Below, piece after piece: positions 1 to 6,088 of a DNA stretch of 12,016 nt. The translations under genes and the position numbers were made by a program. A model generated the notes under the pieces. It was given only the letters and a program-made list of their open reading frames with translations, was not told the DNA's origin and searched no databases. Within the stretch, counting starts at the first letter, position 1; each line of letters begins with the position of its first letter. This DNA comes from Akkermansia muciniphila (GTDB lineage: Bacteria; Verrucomicrobiota; Verrucomicrobiia; Limisphaerales; SXTU01), in the NCBI GenBank assembly GCA_945872195.1, contig CAMBZO010000039.1, forward strand, positions 1 through 12,016. Reading direction: 5' to 3'.

Positions 1-1353
1 TCCGCGAGCGCGAAAACGCCGGACCCGGTCTGGTCCGCTTGGCACGGCTACGCGAAATTGCCCGATGAAAAGTTCGGCGAGGAAGCCGCGAAGGTTATCC
101 TGCCGCCCGGTTCGCATCCCGCCGTCGTCGCCGCATTCAAGACGCCGCCCAAGACCATCAAAGAAGCCGCCGAGCGTTACGGCAAGCTGCTCACCGACGC
201 CGACGCGGCCACGCCGCACTCGGACAAGGACAAGGAAGCCCTTCGCCTCGCGCTTCGTTCCGCCGACGCCCCGCCGAACCTGCCCGCGCCGGAGAACGAC
301 ACGCTTCTCGAAGACGCCCGCCCGCGCCTGCGCCAGTTGAAGGCCAAGGTGGATGAAGTGGACGCCACGCATCCCGGTGCGCCGCCGCGCGCGATGGCCC
401 TCGTGGACCGCGATGCGCCCACGCGCCCCTATGTCTTCGTGCGCGGCAATCCCGGCAATCGCGGCCCCGATGTCGAACGCGGCTTCCCGCAAGTCGCGGC
501 CCTCGGCAAGCCCGAGCCGTTCCCAACGAAGAGCAGCGGTCGCCTCGAACTCGCCCGCGCCATCACCAGCCGCGACAACCCGCTCACGGCGCGCGTCCTC
601 GTGAACCGCATCTGGACCTGGCACTTCGGCGCGGGCCTCGTCCGCACGCCCAGCGACTTCGGCTTGCGCGCGGACCCGCCGACGCACCCCGAGTTACTCG
701 ACTGGCTGGCGACGCGCTTCGTCGCCGACGGGTGGAGCATCAAGAAACTGCACAAGGTCATCATGCTCTCCGCGACCTACCAGCAGGCCAGCGACGACCG
801 CGTCGAGTGTGTGAAGGCAGACCCCGCAAACACCTTGCTCTGGAAATTCAACCGCCAGCGCCTCGACTTCGAGCAACTCCGCGACTCGCTCTTGCTCGCG
901 TCCGGCAAGCTCGACCTCACGCCCGGCGGCCTGCCCGTGGACCTGACCACGCAGCCCTTTGCCACGCGCCGCACGGCCTACGGTTTCATTGACCGCCAGA
1001 ACCTGCCGCCGATGTTCCGCACGTTCGACTTCGCCAGCCCCGACGTGAGCGCGTCGCAGCGCTTCCAGACGACCGTCCCGCAACAGGCGCTCTTCCTGAT
1101 GAACGCGCCCTTCGTCCTGCAACAGGCCCAAGCCCTCGCCGCCCGCGACGACTTCAAGAAGTTCACCACCGATGACGCGCGCCTTCGCTTCCTCTACGAG
1201 ACGATTTATCAGCGCCGCCCCGCCGCTGCCGAAGTGACGATGGCGCGCGCCTTCCTCGCTTCCCCGACACAGGAATCAACCAAGAACCTGACCGCGTGGG
1301 AGAGACTCACCCACCTCCTCCTCATCTCCAACGAGGCGGCGTTCGTGGATTGA
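1..1353 (+). CDS. DUF1549/DUF1553 (PSD1) domain protein, C-terminal part
   Basis: The reading frame is open from the first base and ends at TGA 1351-1353, so this is the last 450 codons of a larger gene whose 5' end lies outside the window. The first visible residues (DPVWSAWHGYAKLP) look like the linker between the DUF1549 and DUF1553 domains. From about visible residue 180 the PSD1/DUF1553 domain is clear: GRLELARAITSRDNPLTARV, then VNRIWTWHFGAGLV, TPSDFG, HPELLDWLA, LSATYQQAS, and near the end VPQQALFLMNAPFV. Full-length members are usually secreted proteins, often with an N-terminal cytochrome-c-like or other accessory domain. They are very numerous in Planctomycetota and Verrucomicrobiota, and their biochemical role is not established (polysaccharide breakdown has been proposed). 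In many genomes a DUF1501 gene follows directly; here none does. Family assignment is secure; function is unknown. Confidence 0.93.
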   Translation, partial: SASAKTPDPVWSAWHGYAKLPDEKFGEEAAKVILPPGSHPAVVAAFKTPPKTIKEAAERYGKLLTDADAATPHSDKDKEALRLALRSADAPPNLPAPENDTLLEDARPRLRQLKAKVDEVDATHPGAPPRAMALVDRDAPTRPYVFVRGNPGNRGPDVERGFPQVAALGKPEPFPTKSSGRLELARAITSRDNPLTARVLVNRIWTWHFGAGLVRTPSDFGLRADPPTHPELLDWLATRFVADGWSIKKLHKVIMLSATYQQASDDRVECVKADPANTLLWKFNRQRLDFEQLRDSLLLASGKLDLTPGGLPVDLTTQPFATRRTAYGFIDRQNLPPMFRTFDFASPDVSASQRFQTTVPQQALFLMNAPFVLQQAQALAARDDFKKFTTDDARLRFLYETIYQRRPAAAEVTMARAFLASPTQESTKNLTAWERLTHLLLISNEAAFVD

Positions 1354-1425
1354 TGGAGCACGGACGCCCACGTCCGTAATTCCCCCGCTGCCCCGAAGGC
1401 TACAGACGTGGGTGTTCTCGCTCCA
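1354..1425. repeat. Imperfect palindromic intergenic element with inner hairpin
   Basis: The element begins at the base after the DUF1553 stop codon. Its outer arms, 1354-1374 and 1405-1425, are inverted copies matching at 17 of 21 positions (TGGAGC at the ends, CCCACGTC at the inner side). The left arm also contains a perfect 7-bp hairpin, ACGGACG (1360-1366) and CGTCCGT (1371-1377), around a CCCA loop. No T-tract follows, so it is a poor intrinsic terminator. It looks more like a REP-type or MITE-like dispersed palindrome, though it could stabilise the 3' end of the upstream mRNA. Only one copy is in the window, so dispersal is an inference. Confidence 0.55.
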
Positions 1426-1460
1426 ATGGCGCATCAGGCATTTCCCTGACCTTCTCAAAT

Positions 1461-1488
1461 TTGACCGGCACGAGTTGTGCGCTACGTT
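1461..1488 (+). promoter_or_regulatory. Weak sigma70-like promoter candidate for the lipid operon
   Basis: TTGACC (1461-1466) matches the -35 consensus at five of six positions. It is followed after 16 bases by TACGTT (1483-1488), a poor -10 match. It is the best pair I see in the 229-base gap ahead of the five-gene operon, leaving a leader of about 90 bases. The rest of the gap holds no convincing gene or RNA. This is a weak guess, since promoter consensus in this phylum is not well defined. Confidence 0.2.
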
Positions 1489-1582
1489 GTCACCAGACAG
1501 AGACACAGAATGGGCAACACAAACAACTCAGCCTTCAGTGGCAGCGACGACCGGCCCAAGGGCCGACTAGGTTAGGACGTGG

Positions 1583-3319
1583 ATGGTTCCGCGGCGGCCG
1601 TCGCTCAGAAAGCCGGCAATGCCTGCGTGGTATCCAATTGAAAAGTCCGTGTGGGACCAGCGGAGGGCTGAACTCCTCTCCTCCCTAGCCCGTCCGCCGC
1701 AAGCCGCTTTCAACCGCGCTGGGCGCCTCACGACCCTCGCCTCCGCCTCCCGCCGCGTCCCTGACCGTCTGGTCGCGGAGTCCCTCGCAGAGATGCTCGA
1801 GTCTGTCACCGGCGAGCGGGTGCTGTTGCTGCAACTGGTGCCCTCGGAAGCCGATGCGACGGCGAAGGTCTGGAGCCCGCTTCACTCGCTGCCGAACAAC
1901 GGTTTCGCCTTCGCGGACCAACTTCAGCACCTCGGCAATTTTGACCGACTTGCCCTTCGCGTCTCGAACCATTCTGCCGAGCGGCAATTTCTCTCCGCCT
2001 TCCTCGGCCACTGCGCGCGCCACTTCGGCCATGTGATTGTCCATGTGGACGCGAACGCTCCGCGCCAGGCGCTCGCCGAGGCGGCGTCCCGTTCCTCCGC
2101 GACCTACGTGCTCGCGCAGCAAACGGTGGACAGCCTCTTCGAGTTCAACCAACTCGACCGCGAGTTGCGCGTCGCGCGCGATGGCACGGCGACGGACTTG
2201 AAGCTCGTGCTCTGCCTGGAGCACGACGAGGTGCCGCAGTCGGCGGAGGATTTCATCAAGCAAATCGGCCAGCCCGCGCACCTGAACCTCCACGAGTCGC
2301 CCGCGACGATGGACGCGCTGCACTCGCACTGCGGCGGCGTGTGGCCGGTGGCGTTCAAGTTTGACCTGCGCCGGCTCGCGCGCGAAATCGGCCGCTGCCG
2401 GGTGGGCCTCGCGCTCTCCAGCGGCGGCGCGAAGGGCCTCGCGCACGTCGGCGTGCTGCAAGTGCTGGAGGAGAACGGCATTGAGGTGGACCTCATCGCG
2501 GGCACGAGCATGGGCGCTTACATCGGCGCGCTCTGGGCCTTCGGGCACGACGGCCAGTTCCTTGAGCGCAAGGCCCGCGAGTTGGAAGGCAAGTGGGGCT
2601 TGTTCAAGTTGATTGACCCCGCGTTCCCGCCACGCCGGGGGTTCATTCACGGCCGCGCGATTCGCGAGCGGCTCGAACGCAGCATCGGCGACGTGCGCTT
2701 CGAACAACTCGCGCGTCCGCTCCGCGTGGTCACGACGCACTTCGACACGCTTGAACGCATCGTCTTCAGCACTGGCCAAGTGTCCCATTCCGTCCATGCG
2801 AGCTGCGCGATTCCAAGCGTCTTCGTCCCCGTGAAACTGAATGGCGAGACCTACATTGACGGTGGCATCTCCGACCCGCTGCCCGTGGACGTGCTGCGCG
2901 AGGCGGGCATCGAGCACGTCATCGCGGTTAACATCATTCCCACTTCCGCCTTCCTCCGCTGCACTCGCGAATACGAGCGCGAGCAAGTCGATGTGAAGCG
3001 CAGCCGCTTCGATTTCCTGCGCCTGCTCAACCGGCAGATCAACTATTTCGCCTACGGCAACATCCTCGATGTCACCCAGCGCGCCGTCATCGGCGGGCAG
3101 ATTCGGGCCGCCGAGGATGCCTGCCGTCAGGCAGACGTTGTCCTCCGTCCGCTCGCGTGCGACTCGCGCTGGCACGACTTCTCCAATCCCATGAAATACA
3201 TTTCCCTCGGTCGCCGAGTGGCCGAGGAGAACCTCGCCGACATCAAAAAACTAGTGAACCGCAAGGAGCCATCCCATGAGCACCAAACTCCTCACCACGA
3301 ACTGGCAGCGGCTGCCTGA
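1583..3319 (+). CDS. Patatin-like phospholipase / NTE-family serine esterase
   Basis: Predicted 578-residue cytoplasmic lipid acyl hydrolase. The patatin domain spans roughly residues 277-450. It has the oxyanion-hole loop GGAKG at 281-285, nucleophile Ser309 in GTSMG (307-311), and catalytic Asp426 in the DGG motif followed by ISDPLP, giving the Ser-Asp dyad of the family. Residues about 60-260 resemble the Rossmann-like region that precedes the patatin domain in neuropathy-target-esterase (NTE) proteins, but the cyclic-nucleotide-binding domains usual further upstream are absent. No signal peptide or membrane segment is seen. The ATG at 1583 is preferred because AGGA (1574-1577) lies 5 bases upstream; an in-frame ATG at 1619 (Met13) is an alternative. 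The last 14 codons overlap the next gene. As first gene of a beta-oxidation operon it probably frees fatty acids from phospholipid or lysophospholipid; the substrate is inferred. Confidence 0.9.
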   Translation: MVPRRPSLRKPAMPAWYPIEKSVWDQRRAELLSSLARPPQAAFNRAGRLTTLASASRRVPDRLVAESLAEMLESVTGERVLLLQLVPSEADATAKVWSPLHSLPNNGFAFADQLQHLGNFDRLALRVSNHSAERQFLSAFLGHCARHFGHVIVHVDANAPRQALAEAASRSSATYVLAQQTVDSLFEFNQLDRELRVARDGTATDLKLVLCLEHDEVPQSAEDFIKQIGQPAHLNLHESPATMDALHSHCGGVWPVAFKFDLRRLAREIGRCRVGLALSSGGAKGLAHVGVLQVLEENGIEVDLIAGTSMGAYIGALWAFGHDGQFLERKARELEGKWGLFKLIDPAFPPRRGFIHGRAIRERLERSIGDVRFEQLARPLRVVTTHFDTLERIVFSTGQVSHSVHASCAIPSVFVPVKLNGETYIDGGISDPLPVDVLREAGIEHVIAVNIIPTSAFLRCTREYEREQVDVKRSRFDFLRLLNRQINYFAYGNILDVTQRAVIGGQIRAAEDACRQADVVLRPLACDSRWHDFSNPMKYISLGRRVAEENLADIKKLVNRKEPSHEHQTPHHELAAAA

Positions 3320-4796
3320 AGCCACCGTCCGCGCGCTGCAAGCCGAGCGCCTGCACCACTGGCTGCGCGACACCGTGCTGCCCTTCTCCGCCCACTACCG
3401 CGAGCTGTTCCGCCAGTTGAAACTCACCGCAGCCGACTTCCGCTCGCTCGACGATCTGCGCCGCCTGCCCTTCACCAGCAAGGCCGACTTGCTCAACACG
3501 CCAGACAATCCGCAGAAGGCTCGCGACTTTCTCCTCATCCCCGACCGCAACGTCCTCTCGCGCCGCCCCTCCTCCATCCTCCGCGCGCTGCTCCACGGTC
3601 GCGAACACGTTTTGCAAGGCTTCGAGTCCGAGTTCCGCCCCATCTTTCTCACGAGCACCACGGGCCGCAGCGCCGACCCGGTGCCCTTCCTCTACACGAA
3701 CCACGACCTCGCAAATCTCCAGCTCGCCGGCGAGCGCGTCTTCGGCGTGTGCGGCGCGCGTCGCGAGGACAAGCTGCTGAACATGTTCCCCTACGCTCCG
3801 CACCTGGCGTTCTGGCTCGCGCACTACGGCAGCACGGCGTTCGGTGTGTTCACCGCGAGCACCGGCGGCGGCAAGGTCATGGGCACCGAGGGCCAAATTC
3901 GTTTCCTCCGCAAGATTCGCCCCGACGTGCTCATCGGGATGCCGACCTTCGTTTATCACGTCCTGCATCAAGCGGCGGAGGAAGGCGTCCGCTGCGAAAA
4001 CCTCCGGCGCATCGTCCTCGGCGGCGAGAAGGTGCCCGACGGGATGCGCTTGAAACTTCGCAACCTCGCCCTCGAACTCGGCGCGCGCGAAATTGACGTG
4101 GTGACGACCTACGGCTTCACCGAGGCGAAGATGGCCTTTGCCGAATGCCCCGTGCCGGTGGATGAACCCTCCTCCGGCTACCATCTCTACCCCGACCTCG
4201 GCGTCGTCGAGGTCGTGGACCCGAAGACTGGCGAACCCGTCGCGAACGGCCAGCCCGGCGAGATTGTGTTCACCCCGCTCGACTCGCGCGGCACAGTCGT
4301 CCTGCGCTACCGCACTGGCGACTACATTGATGGCGGTCTGACTTACGAGGCCTGCCCGCACTGCGGTCGCCAGCTCCCGCGCCTCGTCGGCAAAGTCTCC
4401 CGCAGCTCCGCGTTCAAGGAAGTGCAGCTCGACAAAATCAAGGGCACGCTCGTGGACTTCAACGAGCTCGAGCACGTCCTCGACGACGCCCCGAACGTCG
4501 GCGCCTGGCAGATTGAACTGCGCAAGCTGCACGACGACCCGCTCGAAGTGGACGAGCTCGTCCTGCACGTCCAGAAAATCAACGGAGCCGACGACGACCA
4601 TCTCATCCACGACCTCCGCACCCGACTCGCGACGCGTTGCGAGATTTCCCCGAACCGCATCGCGTTCCACAGCGCGGAGAAGATGCGCGACCTCCAAGGC
4701 GTCGGCGTGCAGCTCAAGGAACAGAAGCTCGTGGACCATCGCCCGAAGAACAGCGTGCCTGTCGCGGCCAGTCCGCTTAGAAAGGAGCCCGCATGA
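3276..4796 (+). CDS. PaaK-like adenylate-forming acyl-CoA ligase
   Basis: A 506-residue member of the ANL (AMP-forming) superfamily, closest in appearance to phenylacetate-CoA ligase-type proteins rather than FadD. It would activate a carboxylic acid with ATP and CoA. Visible motifs are a P-loop-like TSTTGRS at 126-132, YGFTE at 279-283 (adenine/acyl-AMP region), GEIVFTPLD, then YRTGD at 345-349 with Asp349 expected to bind ribose. A CPHCGR pair follows (Cys360, Cys363), then the hinge region GKVSRSS, KIKGTLVDFNELEHVL, and a C-terminal lid with Lys481/Lys484 as candidates for the catalytic lysine. The P-loop lacks the Gly of the usual SSGTTG signature and the hinge has Ser where GRxDD is common. 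AAGGAG (3263-3268) precedes ATG 3276 by 7 bases, inside the lipase gene. Context points to fatty or aryl-alkanoic acids as substrate; chain specificity cannot be read from the sequence. Confidence 0.85.
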   Translation: MSTKLLTTNWQRLPEATVRALQAERLHHWLRDTVLPFSAHYRELFRQLKLTAADFRSLDDLRRLPFTSKADLLNTPDNPQKARDFLLIPDRNVLSRRPSSILRALLHGREHVLQGFESEFRPIFLTSTTGRSADPVPFLYTNHDLANLQLAGERVFGVCGARREDKLLNMFPYAPHLAFWLAHYGSTAFGVFTASTGGGKVMGTEGQIRFLRKIRPDVLIGMPTFVYHVLHQAAEEGVRCENLRRIVLGGEKVPDGMRLKLRNLALELGAREIDVVTTYGFTEAKMAFAECPVPVDEPSSGYHLYPDLGVVEVVDPKTGEPVANGQPGEIVFTPLDSRGTVVLRYRTGDYIDGGLTYEACPHCGRQLPRLVGKVSRSSAFKEVQLDKIKGTLVDFNELEHVLDDAPNVGAWQIELRKLHDDPLEVDELVLHVQKINGADDDHLIHDLRTRLATRCEISPNRIAFHSAEKMRDLQGVGVQLKEQKLVDHRPKNSVPVAASPLRKEPA

Positions 4797-6088
4797 GCAC
4801 TTCTCGCCTCGTCATCGTGGACGGCGTCCGCACGCCGTTCTGCAAAATGGGCACCGACCTCGCCGCGCTCAGCGCGGACGAACTCGGTCGCATCGCCACC
4901 CAAGCCCTCCTCACCCGCACCGGTCTCGACCCCGCGCTGATTGACGAAGTCATCTTCGGCTGTGTCGGCCAGCCCGCCGACGCCGCTAACGTCGCGCGCG
5001 TCATCGCCCTGCGCGCCGGCATCCCCGAGCACGTCCCGGCCATCACCGTGCATCGCAACTGCGCCTCTGGGCTGGAGTCGCTCACGCAGGCTTACGAGAA
5101 GATGACCGCCGGGCGCGGCTCCATCTTCCTCGTCGGCGGCACGGAGAGCATGAGCAACTATCCGTTGCTCTACACGAAGACCGCTGCGGAGAAGCTCGCC
5201 AAGCTCGGCCGCGCGAAATCCTTCCTCGAAAAAGTCTCCGCCCTCACCGCCTTCCGCCCCGCCGACTTCAAGCCCCGCATCACCCTCCAGCTCGGCCTCA
5301 CCGACCCAGTCTGTAGCATGAACATGGGCGACACCGCCGAGTTGCTCGCGCGCGAGTCCGGCCTGAGCCGCGAGGAGCAAGACGCCTTCGCCCTCGAATC
5401 CCACCAGCGCGCCGCCGCTGCCAAAGCCAAGCTGGCCGAAGAGATTTGCCCTGTCTTCCCCACATTGGCCTCGGGCAAAAGCACCAAGCCCATCGTCGCC
5501 GACAACGGCGTGCGCGAATCGCAAACGATGGAAGCCCTCGCGAAGCTGCGCCCCGTCTTCGACCGCCACCACGGCACCGTCACCGCCGGCAACGCCTCGC
5601 AAATCACCGACGGCGCGGTTGCCTTGCTCGTGATGACCGAGGAGCGCGCCGCCGAGCTGGGCTTCACGCCGCTGGGCGCGTTGCTCGGCTACGCCTACGC
5701 CGGCTGCGATCCGTCGCGCATGGGCCTCGGTCCCGTGTATGCCATCGCGAAGGCGGAGCAGAAGACCGGCCTCGCCGTGAACGCCGCCGATCTCATCGAA
5801 ATCAACGAGGCCTTCGCCGCGCAGACGCTCGCGGTGCTCAAGTGCTGCGAGTCGGAGCAATTCGCGAAGAAGATGTTGGGGCGCTCCAGTCCCGTCGGCG
5901 AAATCCGCCGCGACCGGCTCAACGTGAACGGCGGGGCCATCGCCCTCGGCCACCCCGTCGGCGCGACCGGCGCGCGACTCGTGCTGGCGAGCCTGAAGGA
6001 ATTGAAGCGGCAAAACCTGAAACGCGCGCTCGTGTCCGTCTGCGTCGGCGGCGGCCAGGGCGCGGCCATCTGGCTGGAGGCGTTATGA
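4793..6088 (+). CDS. fadI: Acetyl-CoA C-acyltransferase (3-ketoacyl-CoA thiolase), FadI/HADHB type
   Basis: A 431-residue thiolase catalysing the last beta-oxidation step: 3-ketoacyl-CoA plus CoA gives acetyl-CoA and an acyl-CoA two carbons shorter. The nucleophile is Cys90 in NCASG; NEAFA is at 338-342; His387 lies in GHPVGATGAR; and Cys417 in CVGGGQG is the acid/base. Length and the extended loop region (about residues 130-185, ending NMGDTAE) resemble E. coli FadI and mitochondrial HADHB more than the shorter FadA, fitting its position beside the FadJ-like gene. The start overlaps the ligase stop by ATGA, and AAAGGAG (4781-4787) lies 5 bases upstream, so translation is probably coupled. 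A biosynthetic acetoacetyl-CoA thiolase role is less likely given the neighbours. Confidence 0.95.
   Translation: MSTSRLVIVDGVRTPFCKMGTDLAALSADELGRIATQALLTRTGLDPALIDEVIFGCVGQPADAANVARVIALRAGIPEHVPAITVHRNCASGLESLTQAYEKMTAGRGSIFLVGGTESMSNYPLLYTKTAAEKLAKLGRAKSFLEKVSALTAFRPADFKPRITLQLGLTDPVCSMNMGDTAELLARESGLSREEQDAFALESHQRAAAAKAKLAEEICPVFPTLASGKSTKPIVADNGVRESQTMEALAKLRPVFDRHHGTVTAGNASQITDGAVALLVMTEERAAELGFTPLGALLGYAYAGCDPSRMGLGPVYAIAKAEQKTGLAVNAADLIEINEAFAAQTLAVLKCCESEQFAKKMLGRSSPVGEIRRDRLNVNGGAIALGHPVGATGARLVLASLKELKRQNLKRALVSVCVGGGQGAAIWLEAL

Noticed and set aside
58..60. TTG at 58 as the start of the DUF1553 gene
   Set aside because: The frame is open to the first base of the window and already carries family sequence before this codon, so the gene is truncated by the window.
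1510..1575. A 21-codon open frame just ahead of the lipase gene, considered as a leader peptide
   Set aside because: It has no good Shine-Dalgarno sequence, no attenuator-like pairing or run of regulatory codons, and no recognisable sequence.
1354..1582. Remnant of a cyclic-nucleotide-binding domain or other broken gene ahead of the lipase
   Set aside because: A stop codon at 1568 in the lipase frame and the short gap leave no room, and no frame shows cNMP-binding motifs.
5446..6084. Upstream extension of the fadJ frame by 213 codons to 5446
   Set aside because: The extension lies wholly inside the thiolase gene and translates to Arg/Pro-rich sequence without homology. The ATGA overlap and Shine-Dalgarno at 6085 and the start of crotonase homology fix the true start.
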